This document shows, piece after piece, positions 1-7,981 of a stretch of 64,000 nt of DNA. The notes beneath the pieces were generated by a model that searched no databases, had not been told where the DNA came from, and worked only from the letters and a program-made list of their open reading frames with translations. Where the stretch lies: contig NZ_JACBYQ010000002.1 of the NCBI RefSeq assembly GCF_013408295.1, positions 1,116,001 to 1,180,000 of the forward strand, given 5' to 3'. The position numbers were made by a program, and so were the translations under genes. Within the stretch, counting starts at the first letter, position 1. The number at the start of each line of letters is the position of its first letter. Origin of the DNA: Psychromicrobium silvestre. GTDB lineage: Bacteria > Actinomycetota > Actinomycetes > Actinomycetales > Micrococcaceae.

Positions 1-169
1 CATCATCCGCCGTCGGACCCGCGTTGATCAGTTCGTCATAGCTGGAACCCGCGCTCGAACTGCTGCTGTCGGAGGAAGCTTCCGGGCTGCAAGCCGCTAG
101 ACCGAGGGCTAAAAGCGCCACCAGACCGACCGCCGTCGTGCGTGCTTTCCTTGAACCTGACCATCGCAT
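1..169 (-). CDS. Lipoprotein N-terminus (partial), probable binding protein
   Basis: Only the first 56 codons lie in the window. The chosen ATG is preceded by a good AGGAG Shine-Dalgarno site six bases upstream; the next ATG, five bases further in, is in another frame and soon stops. The product starts with a basic n-region, a hydrophobic stretch and the lipobox LGLAAC, so it is exported and lipid-anchored at the Cys. A Ser-rich linker follows, then YDELINAGPTADD. This layout is typical of ABC-transporter solute-binding lipoproteins, and the last residues recall actinobacterial glutamate-type binding proteins, but too little is present to be sure. It is divergent from the PerM-like gene. Confidence 0.75.
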   Translation of the reverse strand, partial: MRWSGSRKARTTAVGLVALLALGLAACSPEASSDSSSSSAGSSYDELINAGPTADD

Positions 170-340
170 TATTCGCTCCTGTTCCCCAGCCGAATTACTA
201 CATCGTTTATGTATCCCAGCATAGCCATCCGGGCAGCTACGGCCTGGAAGATGACGAGGGGGATTACATAGGAGGCGATATGGAAGCTGCGGAGGGAGAA
301 ATCGAGGGGTGAAATAGCCCTTCAGCGGCGAGGTCAGCAC

Positions 341-1699
341 GTGCCCGACGTCAAACGTGGCAGCATGGATCTGGTGAAACTGACTAGGGGCCAGAGCGGT
401 CAACATGGCATCCCAATGCCCTTATGGCTGCAAGGAGCCCTGGAATCGGCGCAGTTAGCGATCATTGTTGCCCTGCTGGTGATGGTGCCAGTGGGGGCGG
501 TTTACTTCTCCGGCGGTTTCGGCAATCAAGGGTTCGACGCCGCCGCCCGGCTGGCAGGTCAGGCCTGGTTGCTGATCCATGCCGTTCCCCTGCAGGTCGA
601 GGTGCTCACCGGAGCCTCCTCAGGAGATATCCAAAGCGGGCTGCTGAGCTTGATCCCCTACGGTCTCACCTTGATTCCCTTCCTCTTTGCCTGGCGGGCC
701 GGGCGAAGGCTGGCCCGAGCATCGTATGCCGATCAGCTTTGGCAAGCTTTGCTCGGTGCGCTTGCCGTTTATGCCGCGCTGGGTCTTGCCACCGGCTACA
801 TTTGCAGCACCGCGAACGTCTCCGCCTCGCTCGCTGCCGCCACCTTGATTCCGCTGCTACCGATTGGGCTGGGCCTGGTTGTTGGCGCGCGTCGTGAGGC
901 CGGCTCCTGGGGCAGATTAATCGGGGTCGATGCGGTGGCTTGGATGGCGAAGTCCAGTCAGTATTCGCGTTGGACCGGTTCCTATGTCTGGTCCGCGCTG
1001 CGGGCGGCGTTTTTGGCCATCGTGGTCCTATTGGCCGCCTCAGCCTTGCTTTTTGCCGTTAATCTAGCCGTGCATTGGGCCGATGTGGTGTCGGTTTATG
1101 AGGGCCTTAAGGCAGGGCCGATGGGTAGCGCCGCGCTGACCTTGGCGCAGCTAGGGTATTTCCCCAATCTTGCGGTCTGGACGATGGCTTGGAGCTCAGG
1201 TTCGGGTTTCGCCTTCGGGGTGGGCTCCAGCATCGGACCACTCGGTACCGTGGTGCCTCCGGTTCCGGCGATTCCGCTACTGGGAGCATTGCCGGTTGGC
1301 CAGTTGAGTTGGGGCGTGCTCGCCCTGATCCTGCCGGTGCTGGCCGGGGTGCTAGCCGGTTGGTGGTTCCTGCGTGAGGGTGAGAATCACTTCGACGAGT
1401 GGTTGGCTATTAAGGTTCCACAACGCTGGATCAGTGCTTCGCTTTCCACCCTGGGGCTCGGCCTTCTGGTTGGCGCTTGTGCAGGTGTTTTTGGGGCCGT
1501 GATGGCCTGGCTTTCGAGTGGATCGGCTGGCTTTGGCCGACTGACAAATTTGGGGCCTGATCCGCTCACGACGGCGGCCTGGCTGGCTTGCGAGGTGGCC
1601 ATTGGCGTGGTGCTGGGGCACGCCGTCGCGCCCTGGCTTGAAGGTGCCCGGCAACGCAGCTCGCTCGATGAGGACTTTGAGCCTTTTGAAGAGTCGTAG
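341..1699 (+). CDS. PerM-like multi-spanning membrane protein (DUF6350)
   Basis: A 452-residue integral membrane protein with about ten hydrophobic segments and very few charged stretches. In actinobacteria a DUF6350 protein commonly sits directly upstream of purN; the mycobacterial homologue is PerM, linked to cell division and persistence. Here too purN starts 10 bases after its stop, which supports the family call. The start is uncertain: the GTG at 341 opens the frame, but an in-frame ATG at 365 is equally plausible, as neither has a strong ribosome-binding site. The region before it, 170-340, is a divergent promoter region with no gene. Confidence 0.75.
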   Translation: MPDVKRGSMDLVKLTRGQSGQHGIPMPLWLQGALESAQLAIIVALLVMVPVGAVYFSGGFGNQGFDAAARLAGQAWLLIHAVPLQVEVLTGASSGDIQSGLLSLIPYGLTLIPFLFAWRAGRRLARASYADQLWQALLGALAVYAALGLATGYICSTANVSASLAAATLIPLLPIGLGLVVGARREAGSWGRLIGVDAVAWMAKSSQYSRWTGSYVWSALRAAFLAIVVLLAASALLFAVNLAVHWADVVSVYEGLKAGPMGSAALTLAQLGYFPNLAVWTMAWSSGSGFAFGVGSSIGPLGTVVPPVPAIPLLGALPVGQLSWGVLALILPVLAGVLAGWWFLREGENHFDEWLAIKVPQRWISASLSTLGLGLLVGACAGVFGAVMAWLSSGSAGFGRLTNLGPDPLTTAAWLACEVAIGVVLGHAVAPWLEGARQRSSLDEDFEPFEES

Positions 1700-1709
1700 G
1701 ATTCAAGCT

Positions 1710-2273
1710 ATGCGCATAGTGGTTCTGGTCTCCGGCACGGGGTCCAATTTACAAGCCGTGATCGACGCCGTGGCCGAAGGGTTGCTGGACATCTCACTCG
1801 TCGCTGTTGGCGCGGACCGACCCGGTACCTTTGGCATCGAGCGCTCGGCGGCTGCCGGGATCGAAACCTTTGTGGTGGATTTCAAAGCCTTCGCCGAGCG
1901 CGCCGATTGGGATGCGGCGCTGCTGGAGAAGGTGCTTTCCTACCGGCCGGACTATGTGGTTTCCTCCGGGTTTATGCGCATTGTCGGCCCGGAGTTCATC
2001 GAGACTTTCCCGCGCCGGTATCTCAACACGCACCCTGCCCTGTTGCCCGCTTTCCCTGGGGCACATGGCGTGCGGGATGCGCTGGCCTATGGCGTCAAGG
2101 TGAGCGGTTGCACCGTGATGTATGCCGATGCCGGGGTGGATACTGGCCCGATCATTGCCCAGCGCGCCGTCGAGGTGCTCGACGGGGATACCGAGGAAAG
2201 CTTGCACGAGCGGATCAAGATTGCCGAACGGGATCTGCTCATAGAAACACTGAGGCAGCTAACCCCGCGCTGA
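1710..2273 (+). CDS. purN: Phosphoribosylglycinamide formyltransferase
   Basis: Transfers the formyl group of 10-formyl-tetrahydrofolate to GAR, the third step of de novo purine synthesis, in the cytoplasm. The 187-residue protein shows the N-terminal phosphate-binding SGTGSNLQA segment. Catalytic residues Asn106, His108 (NTHPALLP) and Asp144 (GVDTGP) fall at the same numbers as in E. coli PurN. The ATG at 1710 was chosen because it begins exactly at the conserved MRIVVLVSG strand; an open frame extends upstream into the preceding gene but has no family similarity. In many actinobacteria purH follows directly; here it lies 18 kb away. Confidence 0.95.
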   Translation: MRIVVLVSGTGSNLQAVIDAVAEGLLDISLVAVGADRPGTFGIERSAAAGIETFVVDFKAFAERADWDAALLEKVLSYRPDYVVSSGFMRIVGPEFIETFPRRYLNTHPALLPAFPGAHGVRDALAYGVKVSGCTVMYADAGVDTGPIIAQRAVEVLDGDTEESLHERIKIAERDLLIETLRQLTPR

Positions 2274-2291
2274 GCGGGATCAACTGCCTCA
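2251..2291. terminator. Bipartite hairpin over the purN stop
   Basis: TGAGGCAG (2251-2258) pairs perfectly with CTGCCTCA (2284-2291), and inside it CCCGC (2264-2268) pairs with GCGGG (2274-2278), with symmetric 5-nt internal loops. It lies between the convergent purN and GH25 genes. There is no T-run, so it may be a transcript-end or stability hairpin rather than a classical intrinsic terminator. Confidence 0.5.
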
Positions 2292-2295
2292 GCTT

Positions 2296-2319
2296 TAGCT
2301 TGGATCTTAGCTTGGATCT
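2296..2319. repeat. Two tandem copies of a 12-bp unit
   Basis: TAGCTTGGATCT occurs twice back to back (2296-2307 and 2308-2319) in the short space between the convergent purN and muramidase genes. No function is evident; replication slippage is the simplest origin. Confidence 0.7.
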
Positions 2320-2333
2320 TTGTTTGGAGCTCT

Positions 2334-3071
2334 TTAGGGGTGGCCGTTGGCGTAAGCCAGCAAGCCGGCGGAACTGCCATTGAAAAGATCCTGGTCGCCG
2401 CCGGGAGGTAGTGGGCCACTATCGGCGTACTGCCAGAAAGTGGTGTAGCTCCAACTTGCCGGCAGGGTACCCGGGGTGCTGGACCAACTGGCGATGAAGA
2501 GCGCGCTATCGTCGAATTCGGCACTATTTCCGGTGCACTGAGTCCACCAACTGGTCGCCGTATAGATGGTGGGGTAGCGGCCGGTACGGGTGTGGATGGT
2601 ATTGACGAAATCGTGTAGCCAGGAAACCATAGCGGACTGGCTCAGGCCGTAGCAGGTGGCGCCGTAGGGGTTTGCTTCAATATCCAGCATGGGCGGCAGG
2701 GTCTTATTATCGGCCGACCAGCCACCGCCGTGATCCACCAGGTAGTTCGCCTGATTGGCTCCGGAGGAATCATTCGGAGTGGCGAAGGTATAGGCGCCCC
2801 GAATCAGTCCGACGTCATAGGCGCCGTTGTACTGCTGGGCGAAATAGGGATTCTGGTAGTAGTTGCCCTCGGTGGCTTTCACGTAGGCCCATTGCACGCC
2901 GGCTGCCTTGACCGCGTTCCAGTCCACATTGCCCTGATGGCTGGCCACATCGATGCCTGGCGGACCGGTAGGAGCCGCTTGCGCAGGCAGTGCACTGGCG
3001 GCAACCAGGCCCAGCGAAAGGGCGATTGGGGCGGCGATGGACAGGGTTCGAAACTTGGACAGTTTGAACAT
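2334..3071 (-). CDS. Secreted GH25 muramidase (lysozyme)
   Basis: A 245-residue exported glycoside hydrolase of family 25, expected to cut the MurNAc-GlcNAc bond of peptidoglycan outside the cell. Residues 1-32 form a Sec signal peptide ending ALPAQA-AP. The catalytic barrel begins with GIDVASHQGNVDW (Asp41) and contains the DxE motif MLDIEAN (Asp130, Glu132), which carries the acid/base Glu in this family. No cell-wall-binding repeats follow, so it is a bare catalytic domain. The ATG at 3071, giving MFKLSKF, was chosen over upstream in-frame codons because the signal peptide begins there and GGAAAGG precedes it. It opens the putative muropeptide locus, so it may supply fragments for uptake. 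Confidence 0.9.
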   Translation of the reverse strand: MFKLSKFRTLSIAAPIALSLGLVAASALPAQAAPTGPPGIDVASHQGNVDWNAVKAAGVQWAYVKATEGNYYQNPYFAQQYNGAYDVGLIRGAYTFATPNDSSGANQANYLVDHGGGWSADNKTLPPMLDIEANPYGATCYGLSQSAMVSWLHDFVNTIHTRTGRYPTIYTATSWWTQCTGNSAEFDDSALFIASWSSTPGTLPASWSYTTFWQYADSGPLPPGGDQDLFNGSSAGLLAYANGHP

Positions 3072-3238
3072 GGCTTCGTTACCTTTCCGACGGAGTTGAG
3101 GAAAGTTTTCACTGAACCGTCCCAACCAGTACACCCTGTGAATCTGCTGAGCACCAGAGGTTAATGAAATAAATTTACGAAATTTAGAGAAACTCGTAGC
3201 TAAGGTTCAGTCGCTCCGAAGACAGGCTTAACGCCGCT

Positions 3239-4102
3239 TTAGCGGGTCTTTTTCAAGGGTTCCACGGAGTCGAAGGTCGCTTTGAGGGCGGCTACCGATG
3301 AGTCGTAATTACGCTCGGCCAATCCGGTGAAAATGAAGTCCACCATCGCTAATTGGGCAATCCGGCTAGCCATTGCACCGGCCCGGAAGGTGGTCTCTCG
3401 AGCCGAGGTCAGCAGAACGTGATCGGCGATCGTGGCGAGTTTTGAGTTACCGGAGTTGGTGATGCCCACAGTGGTGGCGCCGGAGGCTTTTGCCAGTTTC
3501 AGGAACTCCACGGTTTCGTAGGTATTGCCGCTATAGGAGAAGCCAATGGCGACGTCTTGCGGTCCGATCAGGGCGGCCGAGGAGATGGCGTCGTGCGCAT
3601 CGGTGAACTCCAGCGCCATTCTGCCGATCCGCAAAAGCTTGCGGCGCAGATCTTGGGAGCCAAGGTTGCTCGCGCCTACTCCGAAGAGCAGAATCGATCG
3701 GGCCTGGTCCACGGCGTCGATCACCTTGGCCAGCGCCTCGACATCCAGCTTCCCCACGGTTTCCTCGATGCTCATCACCTCTGCGAAGGCGATTCTGGCG
3801 ACGGTGTCCACTAGGGTATTGCCGGAGTTGAGATCCGCCCCATGGCCGACGCCGGCGCTAAACTGGGCGGCCTCTCTGCCGATTTCGGTGGCTAGTTCGA
3901 AGCGTAGCTGAACATATCCAGCCAAGCCGATTCCGCGGCAGAAGCGTACAACGGTGGTTTCCGAGGTTTGGCAGTATTGGGCTAGCTCGGTAATGGTCTT
4001 TTCCAGTACCAAGCGAGGGTTGGTCAGCACTGCCTCGGCCACCCGGGTCATTGACGGGGAAAACGAGCTTTTTGCCGTCAAGATCGTCGACTGGATACTC
4101 AA
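3239..4102 (-). CDS. RpiR/MurR-family regulator, copy 1
   Basis: A 287-residue repressor-type protein: N-terminal RpiR helix-turn-helix (about residues 1-77, with ITELAQYCQTSETTVVRFCRGIG) and a C-terminal SIS phosphosugar-binding domain (about 120-255). The start is a TTG preceded by AAAGGA; it is supported because the resulting MSIQSTI N-terminus matches that of the second RpiR protein at 18185. RpiR members next to murQ usually sense MurNAc-6P or other amino-sugar phosphates; the ligand here is inferred, not shown. It is divergent from the C39-like peptidase gene and lies at the left end of the muropeptide locus. Confidence 0.9.
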   Translation of the reverse strand: MSIQSTILTAKSSFSPSMTRVAEAVLTNPRLVLEKTITELAQYCQTSETTVVRFCRGIGLAGYVQLRFELATEIGREAAQFSAGVGHGADLNSGNTLVDTVARIAFAEVMSIEETVGKLDVEALAKVIDAVDQARSILLFGVGASNLGSQDLRRKLLRIGRMALEFTDAHDAISSAALIGPQDVAIGFSYSGNTYETVEFLKLAKASGATTVGITNSGNSKLATIADHVLLTSARETTFRAGAMASRIAQLAMVDFIFTGLAERNYDSSVAALKATFDSVEPLKKTR

Positions 4103-4143
4103 GGGTGTCCTTTCACCAAGCTATTTGCAGATAGCGCACCTTT

Positions 4144-4249
4144 AATCTACCTTCTGGCGTGCCGGCTGGGAGGTTGTGCCCTAGGTTTTATGGTCTGAAC
4201 GGGGAATGTATGAAAATCATTGACCAATTGACAATGTTTTAGGTAGATT
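4144..4249. promoter_or_regulatory. Inverted AATCTACC / GGTAGATT pair in divergent promoter region
   Basis: AATCTACC (4144-4151) and its exact complement GGTAGATT (4242-4249) flank the space between the divergent rpiR copy 1 and C39-like genes. The second copy overlaps the predicted -10 region of the C39-like gene, so the pair could be operator half-sites for looping or for two separate dimers. Binding is an inference. Confidence 0.4.
4220..4249 (+). promoter_or_regulatory. Putative promoter of the C39-like peptidase gene
   Basis: A -35-like TTGACC (4220-4225) and a -10-like TAGATT (4244-4249) are separated by 18 bases, placing a transcript start about 50 bases before the ATG at 4305. The overlapping TTGACA at 4228 has no good -10 partner. 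Confidence 0.4.
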
Positions 4250-4304
4250 GGCAACACTCCGCTGTGTGAGGTCACTATCGGATCCGAAGAGATTGAGGAA
4301 CAAG

Positions 4305-4931
4305 ATGACCAGCAATGTTGATCGCCGAACTCTGCTCAAGACCGGCGCGATATCGGCGCTCGCGGTGGCCGCGGGCTCGGCCGCAACTCTCACCAGCGCT
4401 GCTCCGGCGCAGGCGGCCAATTGGGTGGTGCTCAACCACGAATACCAAGCTCAAGCCACCGGGTACTGGTGCGGCCCGGCCGCAACAAGAATAGCCCTCT
4501 CGGCGCGGATTGCCCCGCCTAGCCAGCAGACCTTGGCCAATGCCCTGGGTACCACTGTCAACGGCACGGACTATATTGGCCAGGTAACCGGGGTGCTGAA
4601 CAACTACCTCGGCACCGGCTGGTACGAAACCAAGAACATGCCCAACGATCCACCCAGCCAAGCCCAAAAGGATCTGCTCTGGCGGGATATCGTGCTGGAT
4701 ATCAACAACAACTATCCGATTGTTGCCAATATTGTGGCTCCTCCTGGAAATCAACCTCCGGGATACCCCTCCGACCAGACGATCTATCACTACTTCACGA
4801 TCATCGGATATAACCCCGATACCTGGCAGGTCTATATTGCCGACCCCGCGAACTTTAGCGGCAATAATCACTATTGGCTGAGTTTCGATCAACTGGCCAC
4901 CCTGATTCCACCGAAGGGGTATTCCGCATAG
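4305..4931 (+). CDS. Tat-exported C39-like cysteine peptidase
   Basis: A 208-residue secreted protein. The N-terminus has a twin-arginine motif (DRRTLLK, residues 6-12), a hydrophobic core and an Ala-rich cleavage site near residue 37 (APAQA-AN). The mature part fits the papain-like C39-type peptidase fold: nucleophile Cys56 in YWCGPAAT, His162 in YHYFTIIGY and Asp180 in YIADPANF. Substrate is unknown; export and its place beside murein enzymes suggest cleavage of peptidoglycan stem peptides or cross-bridges. The ATG at 4305 follows GAGGAA by five bases; the frame is open further upstream, but that part would bury the Tat signal. The epimerase gene overlaps its end. Confidence 0.8.
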   Translation: MTSNVDRRTLLKTGAISALAVAAGSAATLTSAAPAQAANWVVLNHEYQAQATGYWCGPAATRIALSARIAPPSQQTLANALGTTVNGTDYIGQVTGVLNNYLGTGWYETKNMPNDPPSQAQKDLLWRDIVLDINNNYPIVANIVAPPGNQPPGYPSDQTIYHYFTIIGYNPDTWQVYIADPANFSGNNHYWLSFDQLATLIPPKGYSA

Positions 4932-6013
4932 CACCGTTCATTAGCTCCCTGACCACCCATCCTGTTCGAGTGCCGTTGCTGAGCCCCTTCACCACCTCGG
5001 TGCGCAGCGCCACGGAACTAGACACCGTGCTGCTGCAATTGACCGATCAGGATGGCCGAAGCGGCTGGGGCGAAGTGCCCGCTAGTAAGGTCACCGGAGT
5101 GTCTTCGAGGACCAGCGTCCGCAGCCTGGAAGGCCCGTTGCGCGCGCTGGTCCTCGCTGCCGGGAATCCGGAGGAGGCGCTCACGAAGCTGGCGGTCAGC
5201 GGCGAGCCAGCCGCAATCCGTTCGGCAATGGACTGCGCCTTGCATGACTTGATCGCCCAGCGCGCAAGCCTACCGCTGGCTCGACTGATAGGAGCGGGAA
5301 GGCTGCGATTGCGCACTGATATGACGCTTTCGGTTGCTTCCACCGAAGAGCTAATCCCCAAGGTTCGGGATCATCTGGATCAGGGATTCGACTGCCTGAA
5401 AATTAAAATTGATGCCCATCACGATGCCGTCGCCGCGCTGCGGGCCATCCGTGAACTGGTGGGTCCAGCGATGCAGTTACGCATCGATGCGAACCAGGCT
5501 TTTGAAGCGGGGGACGCAATCCGGGTGATCCGCGCCATGGAGGATGCCGACGTCGGCCTCAGCCTGGTCGAGCAGCCGGTACGTGCCGATGACCTGAGTG
5601 GCCTGGCCTTGGTGAGCGCCGCGGTGGACACTCCCGTGATGGCGGACGAGAGTGTCTGGTCGATGGCGGACCTGGAGGAGCTGCTGAGGTTGAAGGCAGC
5701 GCCAATGGTCAACCTTAAACTGGCCAAAACAGGTGGCTTGCTAACCGCCCGAGCCATGTTGACCCGCGCGCTCGCTGAGGGACTTGAAGTGGTGATCGGC
5801 TGCATGTTGGAGAGCCCGGTAGCCATTTCTGCAGCCGCCGCGCTCGCCGCCACCCTGCCGGAGATGGCCCAGGATTTGGACGGCGGGCTCTGGCTGCGGT
5901 CTTCACCGGTAGTTGGCGGGGCCGTTTACCAAGGCCCCGAAATCACCTTGCCAGATGTTCCGGGTCTTGGCGTTACCGCTCTGGCGGGCCGAGGACTAAG
6001 GGATAGGGACTAA
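4874..6013 (+). CDS. L-Ala-D/L-Glu epimerase (enolase superfamily)
   Basis: Member of the muconate-lactonizing/AE-epimerase group; this type converts L-Ala-D-Glu released from murein peptide into L-Ala-L-Glu for catabolism. Numbering from the TTG at 4874, the catalytic KxK is Lys176/Lys178 (CLKIKID), the metal ligands are Asp205 (RIDAN), Glu233 (VEQP) and Asp258 (MADES), and the second catalytic lysine is Lys282 (NLKLAKTGG). GCMLESP near the C-terminus is typical of this subgroup. The start is unusual: no in-frame ATG or GTG exists before GTG 4970, which would delete the first strand. TTG 4874 gives a 58-base overlap with the upstream gene; a rare codon near 4928 after GAAGGGG is another option. 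It ends 4 bases into the convergent serine hydrolase gene. Confidence 0.88.
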   Translation: MAEFRSTGHPDSTEGVFRIAPFISSLTTHPVRVPLLSPFTTSVRSATELDTVLLQLTDQDGRSGWGEVPASKVTGVSSRTSVRSLEGPLRALVLAAGNPEEALTKLAVSGEPAAIRSAMDCALHDLIAQRASLPLARLIGAGRLRLRTDMTLSVASTEELIPKVRDHLDQGFDCLKIKIDAHHDAVAALRAIRELVGPAMQLRIDANQAFEAGDAIRVIRAMEDADVGLSLVEQPVRADDLSGLALVSAAVDTPVMADESVWSMADLEELLRLKAAPMVNLKLAKTGGLLTARAMLTRALAEGLEVVIGCMLESPVAISAAAALAATLPEMAQDLDGGLWLRSSPVVGGAVYQGPEITLPDVPGLGVTALAGRGLRDRD

Positions 6014-6840
6014 GGGGTAGGCTCCAGGAGCGGGCCGAGTAGAGCCTGGGTCAAGGCGTGGATTAGTTCCGCAGCGTCGGGTTCCGGATAGGCCCGGGTG
6101 CAGATGGCCAGCAAAAATCCCTGCCTCGCAGCGGAGTTCGCCGCGACAGAACTCGCCGGGAAAATGAAGGCTACATCGTGCTGGATACCGGTAACCCAAC
6201 CCGATTTGCTGCCCCATTCCGGAACCGGGGCGAAAGTCGATAACTCGGTGCCGATCACCGGATATTCTTGGGCGCGCAGCCAGCCGAGCATGAGCTCGGT
6301 ATGCTCGTCATTGGCCACCTCGCCGCGGACAATGGCGCCCATGACTCGGCACAGATCCCTAGCCGTGACCTCGTGCGTAAGGCCCTGCTCAAGCGCGGTA
6401 ATATCACCGATTAGGCGTTCCATCTTGGAATCGGTGGCGCCGCAAGCCCGCAAAGCCGTCATCACCGCGGGGAAACCCACCAGCTCGACTACCAGATTGG
6501 TGGCCTCATTGGAGGACACCGAAATCATCCGGCCAAGTACCTCGCGGAGAGTCATGGTGGCACCCTCGGCCGCCATCCCGACGTCGTACTCCTCAGGCTC
6601 GAAGGAGAAGCTGCCGCCCGCCTGACTACTGAAGGTGTGCGTCGAGATGAGTTCTTGTTCCAGGCTCAATTCACCACGTTCGACGGCGGTGATGGCCGCA
6701 ACGAGAACGGCCAGTTTGATGGTACTGGCTGAATAGAATCGGGTGTCCGCTTTGCGTTCGGCCAGCACCTCACCCGCCAGGGTACTGAGGCAATAGCTGG
6801 CAACCGGCACACCGTCGCTGTAATCGGAGGTCAGGGACAC
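6010..6840 (-). CDS. Class A beta-lactamase-fold serine hydrolase, cytoplasmic
   Basis: A 276-residue protein with the penicillin-recognising fold: SxxK as Ser39-Thr-Ile-Lys42, an SDN-like SSN (SVSSNEATN) and a KSG box (WGSKSGWV). It has no signal peptide, and the ExxLN omega-loop motif of true class A beta-lactamases is not seen, so antibiotic resistance is unlikely. A role on intracellular muropeptides or peptides (peptidase, amidase or esterase) is inferred from context. It is the last gene of the tightly packed importer-LdcA-hydrolase operon running leftward from 14288, 7 bases after the class C-type hydrolase. Its stop overlaps that of the convergent epimerase by four bases. Confidence 0.8.
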   Translation of the reverse strand: MSLTSDYSDGVPVASYCLSTLAGEVLAERKADTRFYSASTIKLAVLVAAITAVERGELSLEQELISTHTFSSQAGGSFSFEPEEYDVGMAAEGATMTLREVLGRMISVSSNEATNLVVELVGFPAVMTALRACGATDSKMERLIGDITALEQGLTHEVTARDLCRVMGAIVRGEVANDEHTELMLGWLRAQEYPVIGTELSTFAPVPEWGSKSGWVTGIQHDVAFIFPASSVAANSAARQGFLLAICTRAYPEPDAAELIHALTQALLGPLLEPTP

Positions 6841-6847
6841 GGCAGTC

Positions 6848-7981
6848 CTAGACAGCTAGTTCTTGATAGACAGCATCCGAAATCGATCGTCGGAAGGCCT
6901 GAACATCGGAGAGCTCACGACGTGGGTGCACCCGGTTACTCAGCAGCACAACACTGATCCCAGCCTGCTGATCCACCAGAAGCGAGGTTCCGGTGAATCC
7001 GTTGTGGCCTCTGGCTTCGGAGTGATCACCCACCCAACTACTTTGGCCGATCCGTAACCCCAGGCTATGACCGAAATCTATACCGCTCTTTTCAGCGAGT
7101 CCCTCGGGCAGTTGACTCCGCCACATTTCCGCGGCCAAGCCGGGGGAGAGGATGCCAGGTAGCGCCGTCCGCAGTGCCTCGCCGAGTTCCAAGAGTGCCG
7201 CGGCCGTGCCGAACATACCGGCGTTGCCGCACAAGCCATTGCCCGATAAGCCTCCCGCTTGCCCGCTGCCCAGCGACCAAGCGGCTTCGTCGTGCACAAT
7301 CCCTCGCACCATCCCTCTACCCAGCTCCGGTTGAAACTCGGTGGCCGCACAACGCTCAATCTCCGGAGCCCCGGTGAGTTCGGTAGTTGGCAGCCGGTCC
7401 AGCAGGCGTTCTTGCACTAGCTTGGCCCAGGGCCGGCCCGTTGCGGTCTCGGCCAGCGCCATCACGGTATTGAAACCCACACAGGAATACTCAAAACGGC
7501 TTCCGGGGGCTGCCTCGAGCTCGGTGGCCAAGAGATCCTTGAGTAGACGTTCGCGCTCGAAGCCTTCGGCCCGCTCCAGGGCTCGGAGCCATCCGGTCCA
7601 GCTTCCAGGCAGCCCCGAGGTGTGGGTGAGCAGGTGCCGGAGGGTGACCTGAGATTTGGCTCCGATCCGATATTGCGGAAGCTGGCTTCCGATCGGCTGA
7701 TCGAGTTTAAGGGTCCCGTCATCCACCAGGCTCAGCGCGGTGATGGTGGTAAAGATCTTGGTGACGGAGGCCAAGTCGTAGCTGGTGCCTGCCTCGGCCC
7801 GGACTCGTTCTGCCTCAGGCAGCTCCTGACCGTTCTCGCCGAAACGTACCGCATCGCCTACCGCAATGGGTTCCAGCCGTTCACCGCCGGAGGCAACAGC
7901 GCAAACCGCCGAAGGGGTAACCCCTTCGGCCACCGCGCGGCGGATGAGATCTTCCAGGGTGTTGCGAAGCTTCGAGGTCAT
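6848..7981 (-). CDS. Class C beta-lactamase-fold serine hydrolase (AmiE-like candidate)
   Basis: A 377-residue PF00144-type serine hydrolase without signal peptide. The nucleophile motif SVTK is Ser72-Lys75. The usual YSN is Tyr164-Ser-Cys166, with Cys replacing Asn, and the KTG-equivalent is HNG in GHNGFTG. In Bacillus subtilis a member of this family (YbbE/AmiE) lies in the murQ-nagZ cluster and removes the peptide from MurNAc. The same role is plausible here but inferred. Its ATG overlaps the LdcA stop as ATGA, so translation is coupled. Confidence 0.82.
   Translation of the reverse strand: MTSKLRNTLEDLIRRAVAEGVTPSAVCAVASGGERLEPIAVGDAVRFGENGQELPEAERVRAEAGTSYDLASVTKIFTTITALSLVDDGTLKLDQPIGSQLPQYRIGAKSQVTLRHLLTHTSGLPGSWTGWLRALERAEGFERERLLKDLLATELEAAPGSRFEYSCVGFNTVMALAETATGRPWAKLVQERLLDRLPTTELTGAPEIERCAATEFQPELGRGMVRGIVHDEAAWSLGSGQAGGLSGNGLCGNAGMFGTAAALLELGEALRTALPGILSPGLAAEMWRSQLPEGLAEKSGIDFGHSLGLRIGQSSWVGDHSEARGHNGFTGTSLLVDQQAGISVVLLSNRVHPRRELSDVQAFRRSISDAVYQELAV

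Noticed and set aside
6010-7981. Beta-lactam resistance genes
   Set aside because: The proteins have the fold but no export signal, and key lactamase residues (ExxLN, the YSN Asn) are missing.
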